Assembly (NCBI GenBank): GCA_902492205.1
Contig: CABUKU010000001.1
Location: 1 to 64,000, forward strand
DNA from: an uncultured Bacteroides sp.
GTDB taxonomy: Bacteria; Bacteroidota; Bacteroidia; Bacteroidales; Bacteroidaceae
Length of the DNA: 64,000 nucleotides
Reading direction: 5' to 3'
The notes below the pieces were generated by a model. It was not told where the DNA came from. It saw only the letters and a list, made by a program, of their open reading frames with translations, and made no database searches. Shown here piece after piece: positions 10,585 to 21,538 of the stretch; the first letter of the stretch is position 1, and every line of letters starts with the position of its first letter. Position numbers and translations under genes: made by a program.

Positions 10585-10628
10585 TAAACAAAGCAGCCGT
10601 ACTTTGAAAGTAAAGTACGGCTGCTTTG
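10585..10628 (-). terminator. hppA terminator
   Basis: A perfect 17-bp stem (10589-10605 with 10612-10628, core GCAGCCGTACTTT) and six-base loop lie 10 bases past the hppA stop. The U-rich tail is short (CTTTGTTTAC on the minus strand). Confidence 0.8.
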
Positions 10629-10638
10629 ACTTAACAGC

Positions 10639-12843
10639 TTAGAATAAACTCCACGCAACGGTTAATCCCGCCATCACAATGGCTACCATGCTCATAAGTT
10701 TAATCAGAATATTTAAACTCGGACCGGAAGTATCTTTAAAAGGATCACCTACGGTATCGCCTACCACTGTAGCCTTATGGACTTCACCACCTTTACCGCC
10801 AAAATTTCCTTCTTCCACATACTTTTTGGCATTGTCCCATGCACCTCCCGCATTTGCCATAAAAATAGCAAGTACGAAACCGGAACTAAGACCTCCTATC
10901 AATAAGCCAAGCACACCGGATACCCCGAAAATTAGCCCGGTAAAAATAGGAGCAATGATGGCAATTAATGACGGAATTACCATTTCACGCTGTGCACCCT
11001 TAGTAGAGATGGCTACACAACGTTCATAATCCGGTTCGGTTTCCCCGGTAAGGATACCCTTTATTTCACGGAATTGACGGCGCACTTCATCTACCATATG
11101 CCCGGCAGCACGACCTACTGCATTCATCGTCAGACCGCAGAATAAGAATGCCATCATTGAACCGAGGAACATACCCGACAAAACTTTCGGATTCATCAAA
11201 GAAACATCATAATAGTGCATAAAATCCACGAAAGTGGCTTTTACGGTTTCTATCATATCGCCATTAGGCATTTCAAGCGTTACGGTACCAATACGTGTTA
11301 ATCCAATACGAATTTCTTCAATATAGGAAGCAAGCAGTGCCAAGCCCGTTAAGGCAGCAGAACCGATAGCAAATCCCTTTCCTGTTGCAGCAGTAGTATT
11401 GCCTAATGAATCGAGTGCATCGGTACGTTTACGAACTTCGGCTCCCAAACCGCTCATTTCAGCATTTCCTCCCGCATTATCGGCAATAGGACCATAAGCA
11501 TCTGTCGCCAAGGTTATTCCCAAAGTAGAAAGCATACCTACGGCTGCAATACCGATTCCATAAAGTCCCATTCCTACATTTGTAAAATCTCCACCCGATG
11601 CAAGCAGGAAGGAAGCAATGATTCCTGCAACAACTGCAAGAACCGGAATAGCGGTTGAAAGCATTCCCAAACCAATACCGGAAATAATAACCGTTGCAGG
11701 GCCCGTCTTTCCACTCTCAGCCAACTTTTTGGTAGGTTTATAAGATTGTGAAGTATAATATTCGGTAGAACGCCCGATAATAATACCTACTACCAAACCA
11801 ACAACCACTGCAAGTGAAACATTTATCCAATTCTCCAACTGCAATACCCATAAAATAAAGAAGGTTGCAATTACAATCAGTACGGAACTAAGGTTTGTGC
11901 CGAAAGCTAAAGAACCCAGCAGTTCTTTCATGCCTGCATTCTCTTTCGTCCTAACCGAGAATATTCCTATAATAGACAGAATGATACCCACAGCAGCAAT
12001 CAACATCGGAGCAATGACTGCTTTAAACTGCATTGTAACATCCGTTGTATGTATGAAAGCCGCAGCTCCAAGAGCAGCCGTTGCAAGTATGGAACCACAG
12101 TAAGATTCATATAAGTCGGCTCCCATTCCTGCCACGTCTCCTACATTATCACCCACATTGTCGGCAATGGTAGCAGGGTTGCGAGGATCATCTTCGGGAA
12201 TACCTGCCTCAACTTTACCTACCAAATCAGCTCCCACATCTGCAGCTTTAGTATAAATACCACCTCCTACACGAGCAAAAAGTGCCTGTGTACTGGCTCC
12301 CATACCGAAAGTAAGCATCGTCGTGGTTATTACACATAATTTATGTGTCGGGCTAAGTACGTCATCAGGAATAAAATAATTAAGCAGTAAATACCAAAAA
12401 GATATATCAAGTAATCCCAAGCCAACAACAACCAAGCCCATTACCGCACCACTACGGAAAGCTACACGCAAACCTTTATTCAATGAATGTTGTGCTGCAT
12501 TTGCCGTACGTGCCGAAGCATAAGTTGCTGTCTTCATTCCAAGGAATCCGGAAAGTCCCGAGAAAAAACCTCCGGTAAGGAAAGCAACCGGTACCCAAAC
12601 ATTTTGCACATGGAAGCCGTAAGCCATGATAGAAAAGAAAATGACCAAGCCTAAAAATACCAGACCTACAATTTTATATTGCTGTTTCAGGTAGGACATG
12701 GCACCTTTTCGCACAGCAGCGGCAATTTTAATCATTTGAGGAGTACCCTCACTCTCTTTCATCATTTGCTTGTGGAAATAAAGAGCAAAACAAAGAGCAA
12801 GAACGGAGGCTGAAGGGATCAGCCAAAAAAGCATGCTATCCAT
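10639..12843 (-). CDS. hppA: Membrane-bound pyrophosphatase, K+-dependent, Na+-pumping type
   Basis: Hydrolyses pyrophosphate and pumps cations out of the cytoplasm. The 734-aa protein has about 16 membrane segments. The PPi/Mg site is seen in [11 protein letters not shown] (about 202-212) and [17 protein letters not shown] (about 228-244). Two residues help classify it. E246 in DLYESY occupies the position typical of Na+-transporting enzymes; plant H+ pumps have Gly there and Glu four residues later. A485 in [10 protein letters not shown] is the Ala found in K+-stimulated forms, where K+-independent ones have Lys. A Bacteroides vulgatus homologue is known to move both Na+ and H+, so dual transport is possible here. 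The gene has its own promoter and terminator. Confidence 0.95.
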   Translation of the reverse strand: MDSMLFWLIPSASVLALCFALYFHKQMMKESEGTPQMIKIAAAVRKGAMSYLKQQYKIVGLVFLGLVIFFSIMAYGFHVQNVWVPVAFLTGGFFSGLSGFLGMKTATYASARTANAAQHSLNKGLRVAFRSGAVMGLVVVGLGLLDISFWYLLLNYFIPDDVLSPTHKLCVITTTMLTFGMGASTQALFARVGGGIYTKAADVGADLVGKVEAGIPEDDPRNPATIADNVGDNVGDVAGMGADLYESYCGSILATAALGAAAFIHTTDVTMQFKAVIAPMLIAAVGIILSIIGIFSVRTKENAGMKELLGSLAFGTNLSSVLIVIATFFILWVLQLENWINVSLAVVVGLVVGIIIGRSTEYYTSQSYKPTKKLAESGKTGPATVIISGIGLGMLSTAIPVLAVVAGIIASFLLASGGDFTNVGMGLYGIGIAAVGMLSTLGITLATDAYGPIADNAGGNAEMSGLGAEVRKRTDALDSLGNTTAATGKGFAIGSAALTGLALLASYIEEIRIGLTRIGTVTLEMPNGDMIETVKATFVDFMHYYDVSLMNPKVLSGMFLGSMMAFLFCGLTMNAVGRAAGHMVDEVRRQFREIKGILTGETEPDYERCVAISTKGAQREMVIPSLIAIIAPIFTGLIFGVSGVLGLLIGGLSSGFVLAIFMANAGGAWDNAKKYVEEGNFGGKGGEVHKATVVGDTVGDPFKDTSGPSLNILIKLMSMVAIVMAGLTVAWSLF

Positions 12844-12873
12844 AGAATTACTTTTAAAGGTTTATACTTGCTC

Positions 12874-12904
12874 TAAAAATATTGATTCTTAATGAGATAG
12901 CAAA
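12874..12904 (-). promoter_or_regulatory. Candidate hppA promoter
   Basis: On the minus strand, TTTG (12904-12901), 19 bases, then TATTTTTA (12881-12874), one base off the -7 consensus. It lies 31 bases before the hppA start and just beyond the suf terminator. Confidence 0.5.
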
Positions 12905-12989
12905 GAAAAAAGAGAAATTTTTAGTGATTAATGTTTAGTGATAAGTGATTAGCGAATTAATCACTTATCACTAAACATTAATCACTAAA
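12905..12989 (-). terminator. suf operon terminator, 32-bp perfect inverted repeat
   Basis: The arms at 12920-12951 and 12958-12989 are perfectly complementary over 32 bases, with loop GCGAAT. Each arm contains repeated TTTAGTGATAA/TTTAGTGATTA blocks. The right arm covers the sufS stop codon. On the minus strand the stem is followed by a T-rich tract (TTTCTCTTTTTT). The length is unusual for a terminator and suggests a dispersed repeat used as one. Confidence 0.75.
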
Positions 12990-14208
12990 GAAACATATTC
13001 TTAAGCCGGTTAATGCCTGCCACTAAAGCATCTATTTCTTCTTTTGTATTATATAAGGCAAAGGAAGCCCGTACTGTACCTTCTATACCAAGACGTTGCA
13101 TTAAGGGTTGGGCACAATGATGACCTGTGCGAACAGCAATCCCGAGTCTGTCAAGCAAAGTTCCCATATCGAAATGATGAATATCTCCAACCAAGAAAGA
13201 AACCACACTGCTCTTATTTTCGGCTTCACCGAAAAGACGCATACCTTCTATCTGCCGAAGTTGCTGCATTGCATATTGTGTCAATTCATGCTCATGGGCG
13301 GCAATCTTATCCACACCGATTTTATTCACATAGTCTAATGCAACAGCAAGAGCTGTTGTACCGATATAATCAGGAGTACCCGCTTCAAACTTATAAGGGA
13401 GTTCATTGAATACGGTTTTCTCAAAACTGACACTCTGTATCATTTCTCCCCCACCCTGATAAGGAGGAAGTTTATCCAGCCATTCTTCTTTTCCATACAA
13501 AACTCCCACCCCTGTCGGACCATATATTTTATGACCTGAGAATGCACAGAAATCCACATCTAAATCCTGTACGTCCACCTTTAAATGAGGTACAGACTGA
13601 GCGGCATCAAGTAGAACAGGAACACCATGTGCGTGTGCCGTCACAATCATTTCTTTTGCCGGATTAACCGTTCCGAGTACATTCGATACATGCGCAAAAG
13701 ATACAATTTTGGTTCTGTCAGAGAAAAGCTTTTCATATTCGTCCAATAATAGTTCTCCTTTGTCACTCATCGGAATTACTTTAATGGAAATGCCCTTCTT
13801 AGCCGCGAGTAACTGCCACGGAACTATGTTGCTATGATGCTCCATAGTGGAAATGATTACCTCGTCCCCTTCTTTCATGAATTCCTCACCAAAAGAAGAA
13901 ACAAGCAAATTTATCGATTCGGTAGTTCCACGCGTAAAGATTACCTCATTGGAGTTTTTTGCATTAATAAATCGCTGCACTTTCCGGCGAGAGTCTTCAT
14001 GCAGCTCCGTAGCCTGCTGTGATAGAAAATGAACCCCACGATGGACATTAGCATTTACAGAATAATATTCATCAGTAATAGCTTCTACCACACAACGGGG
14101 CTTCTGTGTAGTAGCACCGTTATCGAGATAAATTAAAGGCTTCCCATACACCTCACGTTGGAGAATGGGAAAGTCTTCACGAATTTTATTTAGTTCCTCG
14201 TTATTCAT
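12985..14208 (-). CDS. sufS: Cysteine desulfurase SufS
   Basis: PLP enzyme that removes sulfur from cysteine to supply Fe-S cluster assembly. The PLP lysine is K227 in FSGHKIYGPTG, and the sulfur-accepting cysteine is C365 in RTGHHCAQPLM. Full length at 407 aa, group II (SufS/CsdA) type. It is the last gene of cvpA-sufB-sufC-sufD-sufS and starts 9 bases after the sufD stop. No SufE or SufU gene is visible nearby, so the sulfur-transfer partner must lie elsewhere. The operon ends in an exceptionally long inverted repeat. Confidence 0.96.
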   Translation of the reverse strand: MNNEELNKIREDFPILQREVYGKPLIYLDNGATTQKPRCVVEAITDEYYSVNANVHRGVHFLSQQATELHEDSRRKVQRFINAKNSNEVIFTRGTTESINLLVSSFGEEFMKEGDEVIISTMEHHSNIVPWQLLAAKKGISIKVIPMSDKGELLLDEYEKLFSDRTKIVSFAHVSNVLGTVNPAKEMIVTAHAHGVPVLLDAAQSVPHLKVDVQDLDVDFCAFSGHKIYGPTGVGVLYGKEEWLDKLPPYQGGGEMIQSVSFEKTVFNELPYKFEAGTPDYIGTTALAVALDYVNKIGVDKIAAHEHELTQYAMQQLRQIEGMRLFGEAENKSSVVSFLVGDIHHFDMGTLLDRLGIAVRTGHHCAQPLMQRLGIEGTVRASFALYNTKEEIDALVAGINRLKNMFL

Positions 14209-14217
14209 TATCTATTC

Positions 14218-15561
14218 TCATTTACAAATAGCACATCCCTGACATTTATTGAAGTCGCCACGGAAACGTTTCTCAACCAACAAATGAAGTCTGTCTTTCA
14301 AGGCATCCAAACGGATATTGTCAACTACCTCGTTGACAAAAGCGAACATTAACAACAAACGAGCTTCACGAATAGAAATACCACGTTGCTGCATATAGAA
14401 CATAGCTTCTTCATCCAACTGTCCGACAGTCGCACCATGTCCGCACTTCACATCGTCCGCATAAATTTCTAATTGAGGTTGAGTGTACATCCGGGCTTCC
14501 TTCGTGATACAAAGATTACGGTTAGTCTGCTGTGAACTTGTTTTCTGTGCATCGGGGCGAACCAAAACTTTGCCTGCAAATGCTCCGACCGATTGATCGT
14601 CGAGAACGTATTTAAACAATTCATTGCTTGTACATTCGGGCACTGCATGGTCAATAAACGTATTGTTATCCACATGCTGGTTCTTATCCACGATAGCCAT
14701 ACCACACACATTTGTTTCAGCATGCTTTCCTGCCAAAGTGACTTCCACTGTGTTACGGGTTGTTCCGTTATGGAGTGTAATTCCATTCAATAAGACATTG
14801 GAATTCTCATCTTGGCGAACAAAGCAATTGGAAACACGTACACTGCTTGTATGTGTTTCTTCCAATTCATACATATCGAATACTGCATCTTTGCCTACAA
14901 AAACCTCTATAACCTGAGTTGCCAAGAAATTTACATTATCCATAGCGTGGTCGCAAATCAAGAGCTTAGCTTGTGCAGCATCTTCAATCACAATCAACAC
15001 ACGACGGTTAATCATGAAATTAACATCGGCACGCAATATGTTTACCAATTGAATAGGCTTCTCAACGATGACACCTTTCGGTATATAAAGAAAAACACCA
15101 TCCTGAGCAAAAGTAGTATTGAAAGCTGTTACTCCATCCTCGGAAGTATCCGCTAACTTACCATAATATTTCTTCACCAATTCCGGGTATTGCCCGGCAG
15201 CATCTTTTAATCCCATCATAATAACACCTTCGGGAAGATGAGATTTAGGCAATGCTTTATTATAGAAACTATCGTTCACTACAAAATAGAGTGAAGTACT
15301 CATATTAGGTACGTCACATTTGAATACTTCATAAGGATTTACAGGAATACTCAAACGATTCAAATTCAAACCATAATCCGGTTCAAAGAAACGACTGATA
15401 TCCGTGTATTTATACTTTTCCATTTTACGAGTAGGAAAACCAAGACGTTGGAAGTCATCAAAAGCTTTCGCTCTCGGCGCATTCAGCACTCCTGCACTAT
15501 GACTGCAAATCATAGGCTCATACTGAGAAAAGAGGTCTATATATTGTTGTTCTGCACTCAT
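14218..15561 (-). CDS. sufD: Fe-S assembly scaffold protein SufD
   Basis: Partner of SufB in the SufBC2D scaffold that builds Fe-S clusters. The 447-aa protein has the beta-helix core (residues about 150-380; e.g. VEVTLAGKHAETNVCGMAIVDKNQHVDNN) and the family tail QRGISIREARLLLMFAFVNEVV. It ends in the cysteine-bearing NKCQGCAICK. The C-terminal histidine contributed to the cluster site in E. coli SufD corresponds to the DDVKCGHGATVGQLD block, which is present. Start is 3 bases after the sufC stop, so translation is likely coupled. Confidence 0.95.
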   Translation of the reverse strand: MSAEQQYIDLFSQYEPMICSHSAGVLNAPRAKAFDDFQRLGFPTRKMEKYKYTDISRFFEPDYGLNLNRLSIPVNPYEVFKCDVPNMSTSLYFVVNDSFYNKALPKSHLPEGVIMMGLKDAAGQYPELVKKYYGKLADTSEDGVTAFNTTFAQDGVFLYIPKGVIVEKPIQLVNILRADVNFMINRRVLIVIEDAAQAKLLICDHAMDNVNFLATQVIEVFVGKDAVFDMYELEETHTSSVRVSNCFVRQDENSNVLLNGITLHNGTTRNTVEVTLAGKHAETNVCGMAIVDKNQHVDNNTFIDHAVPECTSNELFKYVLDDQSVGAFAGKVLVRPDAQKTSSQQTNRNLCITKEARMYTQPQLEIYADDVKCGHGATVGQLDEEAMFYMQQRGISIREARLLLMFAFVNEVVDNIRLDALKDRLHLLVEKRFRGDFNKCQGCAICK

Positions 15562-15564
15562 ATG

Positions 15565-16317
15565 TTATTCTCCCAATTCTTCTTTAATCCAGTCGTAACC
15601 ACGTTTTTCAAGTTCAAGCGCCAGTTCGGGACCTGCTGTTTTTACAATCTTGCCTTTATAAAGTACGTGTACAATATCGGGTTTGATATAATCCAATAAG
15701 CGCTGATAGTGAGTAATTACAATGGTGGAATTATCCGGTTTCTTCAACAGATTTACTCCATTCGCTACAATACGAAGCGCATCAATATCAAGACCTGAAT
15801 CCGTTTCATCAAGGATAGACAAACGTGGTTCAAGCATTGCCATCTGGAATATTTCATTGCGTTTTTTCTCTCCACCGGAGAAACCTTCATTCACAGAACG
15901 ATTGGCAAGTTTATTATCCAACTCTACCACTGCACGCTTTTCACGCATTAACTTCAAAAATTCACTTGCCGACAGAGCCGGAAGTCCTTTATATTTACGT
16001 TGTTCGTTTACAGCAGTACGCATGAAGTTTACCATGCTTACACCCGGAATCTCCACCGGATACTGGAAACTAAGAAAGATACCTTCGTGAGAACGGTCTT
16101 CCGGCGAAAGTTCCAACAAATCTTTTCCGTAGAAAGTAACAGAACCTTTCGTTACTTCAAATGCAGGATTTCCTACCAACACAGAAGAAAGCGTACTTTT
16201 ACCCGATCCGTTAGGTCCCATAATTGCATGTACTTCACCCGGTTTCACTGTAAGGTTGATGCCTTTCAATATCTCTTTGCCATTCACGCTGGCATGTAAG
16301 TCTTTTATTTCTAACAT
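15565..16317 (-). CDS. sufC: Fe-S assembly ATPase SufC
   Basis: Cytoplasmic ABC-type ATPase that drives the SufBC2D scaffold; it is not a membrane transporter subunit. The 250-aa protein shows Walker [10 protein letters not shown] (about 35-43), the signature [10 protein letters not shown] near residue 150, Walker B with [11 protein letters not shown] near 175, and the switch His in VITHYQRLL. All are typical of SufC. It lies between sufB (37-base gap) and sufD (3-base gap). Confidence 0.97.
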   Translation of the reverse strand: MLEIKDLHASVNGKEILKGINLTVKPGEVHAIMGPNGSGKSTLSSVLVGNPAFEVTKGSVTFYGKDLLELSPEDRSHEGIFLSFQYPVEIPGVSMVNFMRTAVNEQRKYKGLPALSASEFLKLMREKRAVVELDNKLANRSVNEGFSGGEKKRNEIFQMAMLEPRLSILDETDSGLDIDALRIVANGVNLLKKPDNSTIVITHYQRLLDYIKPDIVHVLYKGKIVKTAGPELALELEKRGYDWIKEELGE

Positions 16318-16354
16318 AGCACTTATTTCTTAATTCTTCGTTCTTAATCTTATT

Positions 16355-17812
16355 TTATCCCACACTTCCTTCCAAAGATATGGCAAGGAGCTTCTGAGCT
16401 TCAACTGCAAACTCCATCGGAAGTTTGTTGATAACCTCTTTTGCATATCCGTTTACAATCAGCCCGATAGCATCTTCGGTAGAAATACCACGCTGGTTAC
16501 AGTAAAACAACTGGTCTTCACTAATCTTGGAGGTAGTTGCCTCATGTTCTACCACTGCGGTTTCATTATGTATATCCATATACGGGAATGTATGTGCACC
16601 ACATTTATCTCCCAACAACAATGAATCACATTGACTGTAATTGCGGGCACCGTTTGCTTTCTCGGCAACACGAACCAAACCACGATAAGAGTTTTGTGAA
16701 TGTCCGGCAGAAATACCTTTTGATATAATAGTACTCTTTGTGTTCTTTCCCAAATGAATCATCTTTGTTCCCGTATCCGCTTGCTGATAATTATTGGTTA
16801 CGGCAACAGAATAGAACTCAGCCGTAGAGTTATCACCGGAAAGAATGCAACTCGGATATTTCCATGTAATAGCCGAACCGGTTTCTACCTGAGTCCATGA
16901 AAGTTTACTATCCACTCCTTTACAGTTACCACGTTTAGTAACAAAATTGTAAATACCACCTTTACCTTCCTTATCACCCGGATACCAATTCTGAACCGTT
17001 GAATACTTCACTTCCGCACGATCATGTACCACAATTTCCACAATAGCTGCATGCAACTGGTTCTCATCACGCATAGGAGCAGTACATCCTTCAAGATAAC
17101 TCACGTAAGCATCATCATCGGCTACAATCAATGTACGCTCGAACTGTCCGGTATTGGCTGCATTAATTCGAAAATAAGTAGAAAGTTCCATTGGACAACG
17201 CACCCCTTTCGGTATGTAAACAAAAGAACCATCCGAAAACACTGCCGAATTAAGAGCTGCAAAGAAGTTGTCACGATACCCCACAACAGAACCAAGGTAC
17301 TTCTGTACCAAATCGGGATGTTCGCGCACGGCCTCACTAAAAGAGCAGAATATGATTCCCTTCTCCATCAATGTTTCTCTAAAAGTTGTCTTTACAGAAA
17401 CAGAGTCCATAACAGCATCTACCGCCATTCCGCTCAACTGTCTTTGTTCATGCAACGGTATTCCAAGCTTATTAAACGTTTTAATCAGTTCAGGATCTAC
17501 TTCATCCAAAGATTTCGGACCTTCTTTTTTTACCGGACTGGCATAATAACTGATAGCCTGATAATCTATTTCAGGTATATTCAATTGTGCCCAAGTAGGC
17601 ATCTTCAATGTTAACCAGTGACGGTACGCATTCAAACGGAATTCAAGCAGCCATTCGGGTTCTTGTTTCTTTGCTGAAATCAGACGAACAACGTCTTCAT
17701 TCAACCCTTTGGGAATGACTTCTGTTTCCACATCCGTTGTAAAGCCATATTTATAGCTTTCCTGCGTCAGATCTTTCAAATATTTATTGGGTTCTTCTTG
17801 TTCTTGCTTCAT
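16355..17812 (-). CDS. sufB: Fe-S assembly scaffold protein SufB
   Basis: Main scaffold subunit on which the nascent Fe-S cluster is built, in complex with SufC and SufD. Full length at 485 aa, with diagnostic segments [38 protein letters not shown] and the C-terminal [20 protein letters not shown]. It starts 1 base after the cvpA stop, so cvpA and sufB are surely on one message. Confidence 0.97.
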   Translation of the reverse strand: MKQEQEEPNKYLKDLTQESYKYGFTTDVETEVIPKGLNEDVVRLISAKKQEPEWLLEFRLNAYRHWLTLKMPTWAQLNIPEIDYQAISYYASPVKKEGPKSLDEVDPELIKTFNKLGIPLHEQRQLSGMAVDAVMDSVSVKTTFRETLMEKGIIFCSFSEAVREHPDLVQKYLGSVVGYRDNFFAALNSAVFSDGSFVYIPKGVRCPMELSTYFRINAANTGQFERTLIVADDDAYVSYLEGCTAPMRDENQLHAAIVEIVVHDRAEVKYSTVQNWYPGDKEGKGGIYNFVTKRGNCKGVDSKLSWTQVETGSAITWKYPSCILSGDNSTAEFYSVAVTNNYQQADTGTKMIHLGKNTKSTIISKGISAGHSQNSYRGLVRVAEKANGARNYSQCDSLLLGDKCGAHTFPYMDIHNETAVVEHEATTSKISEDQLFYCNQRGISTEDAIGLIVNGYAKEVINKLPMEFAVEAQKLLAISLEGSVG

Positions 17813-17813
17813 T

Positions 17814-18311
17814 TTATATATAGTTTTTCGTAACTTCTTTTATTGTAGGAAACAGAACTCCTACAAACTTTCCCACAGGATAATATAACACGGAGGTCTC
17901 TTTGTTTGTTTTGGCAATCAGACGGTTATCAGTATCTATAAACTCAATCACATTAATGATTAAACTAACAAGAATAAAATACTTCACTACCCCTAACATC
18001 GCTCCAAGCCAACGATTTACACATCCCAAAGATACAGCTTCCATCGCTTTCGTAAAAATAGCTGCCACAAGAGTAAATATAAGTGGAACAGCAATCCATA
18101 TCATAATGAAAGCTATAACTTTTGCAATAGTCATAGATTCTGTGACAGTAGGACATAACTTTTCCGCCAAAGACAAATACAACATCTTTGCAGCCAGCAG
18201 TCCGACAATCAAGCCCGCTATTGATGCAGATTGTTTTAAGAAACCTTTCATAAAACCGATAACAGCCCCTGCACCTATAATAATAAGAATAACTATGTCT
18301 ATCGTTGTCAT
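17814..18311 (-). CDS. cvpA: CvpA family membrane protein
   Basis: A 165-aa inner-membrane protein with four hydrophobic segments (about 5-25, 28-46, 65-88, 100-122), typical of the CvpA/colicin V production family. It begins [21 protein letters not shown]. The family affects envelope properties and colicin V export in E. coli; its molecular role is unclear. Here it heads the suf operon. A terminator-like hairpin separates it from infB and I see no convincing promoter in between, so expression may rely on read-through. Confidence 0.88.
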   Translation of the reverse strand: MTTIDIVILIIIGAGAVIGFMKGFLKQSASIAGLIVGLLAAKMLYLSLAEKLCPTVTESMTIAKVIAFIMIWIAVPLIFTLVAAIFTKAMEAVSLGCVNRWLGAMLGVVKYFILVSLIINVIEFIDTDNRLIAKTNKETSVLYYPVGKFVGVLFPTIKEVTKNYI

Positions 18312-18315
18312 ACTT

Positions 18316-18369
18316 CGTAAAACAAAAACGGAGACACGGAGTATATAACCACTCTGTGCCTCCGTTTTT
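18316..18369 (-). terminator. Hairpin between infB and cvpA
   Basis: Arms at 18324-18341 and 18352-18369 (core AAAAACGGAG/CTCCGTTTTT) pair with one mismatch and one wobble. On the minus strand the stem runs into CCGTTTTTGTTTTACG. It looks like a normal terminator for infB, yet it ends only a few bases before the cvpA start. Confidence 0.7.
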
Positions 18370-18385
18370 CTGTCTATGATATATC

Positions 18386-21300
18386 TTATAATGTTTGCTT
18401 AACTTCTACTTCCTGATAGGATTCTATAATATCACCTACCTTAATATCGTTATAGTTTTGTAAACTGATACCACATTCAAAGTTTGTAGCAACTTCTTTC
18501 ACATCATCTTTAAAGCGTTTCAATGCATTGATTTCTCCGGTAAAGATTACAATACCGTCACGAATCAAGCGTGCTTTATCGGAACGTTTAACCTTACCTT
18601 CTCTTACGATAGCACCCGCTACAGTACCTACCTTAGTAATATGGAATACTTCCATAACCTCAATGCTGGCAGTAACTTCTTCTTTCACTTCAGGAGCAAG
18701 CATACCTTCCATCGCCGCTTTCACTTCTTCTATCGCATCATAAATGATAGAATACATACGTATATCCACACCTTCCTGTTCTGCAAATCTGCGCGCAGAA
18801 GCAGACGGACGAACCTGGAATCCGATAATAATTGCATTGGAAGCAGCAGCCAAAGTCACATCCGATTCAGAAATCTGACCTACAGCCTTATGAATAACAT
18901 TCACCTGGATCTGAGGAGTAGACAACTTGATTAATGAGTCGGACAATGCTTCAATAGAACCATCCACGTCACCCTTCACAATAACATTCAATTCCTGGAA
19001 GTTACCCAAAGCAATACGACGTCCCACTTCATCCAAAGTAAGAAGTTTCTGAGTACGCAAACCTTGTTCACGTTGCAACTGCTCACGCTTATTGGCAATT
19101 TCACGAGCTTCCTGTTCTGTTTCAATTACGTGGAATGCATCACCTGCCTGAGGTGCGCCATTCATACCCAAAATAAGGACCGGTTCGGAAGGACCTGCTT
19201 CCTTGATTCTTTGGTTACGTTCATTGAACATTGCTTTCACCCTACCATAGTTAGTTCCTGCCAATACAATATCTCCCATTCTCAATGTTCCGTTCGATAC
19301 CAAAACTGTAGCCACATAACCACGGCCTTTATCCAAAGTCGATTCAATAATAGAACCGGTTGCACGTCTGTCCGGATTAGCTTTCAAATCAAGCAAATCG
19401 GCTTCAAGCAATACTTTCTCCATTAACTCGGCAACTCCGGAACCCTTCTTTGCAGAAATATCTTGTGACTGATACTTACCTCCCCATTCTTCAACAAGGA
19501 AGTTCATATTTGCCAGTTCTTCTTTAATCTTATCAGGATTTGCAGTCGGCTTATCCACCTTATTGATTGCAAATACTATAGGTACGCCTGCAGCCATTGC
19601 ATGGTTGATAGCTTCCTTGGTTTGAGGCATCACATTATCATCGGCTGCAACAATAATGATTGCAATATCCGTTACTTTCGCACCACGGGCACGCATAGCC
19701 GTAAATGCTTCGTGTCCCGGAGTATCAAGGAAAGTAATGTGACGTCCGTTTTCCATCTTCACATTGTAAGCACCGATATGCTGAGTAATACCTCCCGCCT
19801 CACCGGCAATTACATTGGCTTTACGAATATAGTCGAGCAACGATGTCTTACCGTGGTCAACGTGTCCCATTACCGTTACGATAGGTGCACGTGACTGCAA
19901 GTCTTCCGGATCATCCTCTTCTTCGGTAATAGCTTCGGCTACTTCCGCACTCACATATTCTGTCTTGAAACCGAATTCATCAGCAACAAGGTTGATAGTT
20001 TCTGCATCCAGACGCTGGTTGATTGACACCATCATACCGATACTCATACAAGTAGCGATAACCTGATTAACAGAAACATCCATCATGCTTGCCAATTCAT
20101 TAGCAGTAACAAACTCTGTAATCTTCAAAACTTTGCTTTCCGCCATTTCCTGGCTTTCCAGCTCCTGCTGGCGAGCTGATATATTTTCTCTTTTCTCTTT
20201 ACGATACTTAGAAGCTTTATTCTTTCCCTTGCTGGTAAGACGGGCCAAAGTTTCTTTAACCTGCTTTGCTACATCCTCATCGCTGACTTCTGCCTTAACA
20301 ACAGGTTTTTTAAAGCGGTTTTGGTTGTTATTATGCTTGTTATTGCCACCTTGTTGAGGTCTGGGCCCTCTTTCGCTATTCGGAATCGGACGGGTTATAT
20401 TATTCTGTGTTGAAGCTGCTCCCGAAACATTATTAATGTCAACCTTTTCTTTATTGATGCGGCTGCGTTTCTTCTTTTTCTTGGCATCATCATCACTCAC
20501 TTTATCAACAGTCTTAACCTTCTTGTTCAGATTCTCGTCATCCTTTCTGATTTCCTTGATGATAGCATCTTTCATCTGTTTTTTCTGTTCCTGACGCTGT
20601 CTGTCTTTCTCTTCCCTCTCTTTACGTTTCTCTTCCTTAGATTTTTTCTTCGGACGTGTAGATTGATTCAGAGCATCAAGGTCAATCTGACCAATGACGT
20701 TGATTTTAGATACAAATTCTGTTGGACGGAGTTTGAAAACGCCGTCTTCACCTTGTCCATTCTGAGGTTCTTCAACCTTTTCTGGTTCCTCTTGTTTTTT
20801 GGGCTGTTCTACCACCTTTTCTTCTTTTTCAGTAATAGTTGGAGTAACCGGGATTTCAACCGGAGCTTCTTTTTGTTGCGATTGAGGTTCTACCGGAGCT
20901 GTTTCAATTTCTTCAACAGGTTTTTCCTCTACTATCTTTTCTTCCTTCACCGGGGCAGGAGCAGGTTGGGTTTCGTTAACCGAACGAACTTCCACCTCAG
21001 GTTCAACCTTTTTCGGTTCAACCACCACAGGTTCTTCTACTTTCGGAGCAACCGGTTCCTTAGCAGCCTTTTTATGAAGGTTGTCTAAATCTATCTTTCC
21101 TACCTGCTTAAATTTAGGACGCGCATCTTCGGGAACTGTCGTCTTTATTACTTCTTCTTTTGCATTGGAAGGAGCATTTTTCTTCTCATCGTTATAGCTA
21201 TCAATAGAGATAGAAACTTTATTACGATCTTTATTCTGACGTTCCTGAATAAATTTTTCCGATTCGATTCTTAAATTCTTGTCTTTGCTGAACTCCTTTA

Positions 21301-21439
21301 CCAAAACGGCATATTGCTCTTCGGTAATTTTCGTATTCGGGTTTGCTTCTATCTCATAACCCTTCTTCTGCAAGAACTCAACTACCGTCGCTATTCCTAC
21401 ATTTAAATCTCTTGTAACTTTGTTTAACCTAATCGTCAT
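18386..21439 (-). CDS. infB: Translation initiation factor IF-2
   Basis: GTPase that brings initiator tRNA to the ribosome. The 1017-aa protein has the IF2 N-terminal helical domain (1-55), then a long low-complexity linker rich in Glu, Pro, Val and Lys (about 100-420, with repeated PVE and KEE blocks). The G domain starts near residue 515 ([35 protein letters not shown]), followed by domains II-IV. The long charged linker is typical of Bacteroidetes IF-2. It follows nusA by 94 bases, in the conserved rimP-nusA-infB order. Confidence 0.98.
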   Translation of the reverse strand: MTIRLNKVTRDLNVGIATVVEFLQKKGYEIEANPNTKITEEQYAVLVKEFSKDKNLRIESEKFIQERQNKDRNKVSISIDSYNDEKKNAPSNAKEEVIKTTVPEDARPKFKQVGKIDLDNLHKKAAKEPVAPKVEEPVVVEPKKVEPEVEVRSVNETQPAPAPVKEEKIVEEKPVEEIETAPVEPQSQQKEAPVEIPVTPTITEKEEKVVEQPKKQEEPEKVEEPQNGQGEDGVFKLRPTEFVSKINVIGQIDLDALNQSTRPKKKSKEEKRKEREEKDRQRQEQKKQMKDAIIKEIRKDDENLNKKVKTVDKVSDDDAKKKKKRSRINKEKVDINNVSGAASTQNNITRPIPNSERGPRPQQGGNNKHNNNQNRFKKPVVKAEVSDEDVAKQVKETLARLTSKGKNKASKYRKEKRENISARQQELESQEMAESKVLKITEFVTANELASMMDVSVNQVIATCMSIGMMVSINQRLDAETINLVADEFGFKTEYVSAEVAEAITEEEDDPEDLQSRAPIVTVMGHVDHGKTSLLDYIRKANVIAGEAGGITQHIGAYNVKMENGRHITFLDTPGHEAFTAMRARGAKVTDIAIIIVAADDNVMPQTKEAINHAMAAGVPIVFAINKVDKPTANPDKIKEELANMNFLVEEWGGKYQSQDISAKKGSGVAELMEKVLLEADLLDLKANPDRRATGSIIESTLDKGRGYVATVLVSNGTLRMGDIVLAGTNYGRVKAMFNERNQRIKEAGPSEPVLILGMNGAPQAGDAFHVIETEQEAREIANKREQLQREQGLRTQKLLTLDEVGRRIALGNFQELNVIVKGDVDGSIEALSDSLIKLSTPQIQVNVIHKAVGQISESDVTLAAASNAIIIGFQVRPSASARRFAEQEGVDIRMYSIIYDAIEEVKAAMEGMLAPEVKEEVTASIEVMEVFHITKVGTVAGAIVREGKVKRSDKARLIRDGIVIFTGEINALKRFKDDVKEVATNFECGISLQNYNDIKVGDIIESYQEVEVKQTL

Positions 21440-21493
21440 ACTAAATAATTAATTAATACGCCAATGGCTAATATACCAATTGGCTACGGAATA

Positions 21494-21538
21494 AATAATA
21501 ATGTATAGGCATTACAGCCAAGTCAGCACATTATTATT
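21494..21538 (-). repeat. Inverted repeat between nusA and infB
   Basis: AATAATAATGT (21494-21504) and ACATTATTATT (21528-21538) are perfect 11-bp arms. The right arm covers the nusA stop. The arms are AT only and U-tract support is poor, so it is more likely an attenuating or processing structure than a full terminator. Confidence 0.4.
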
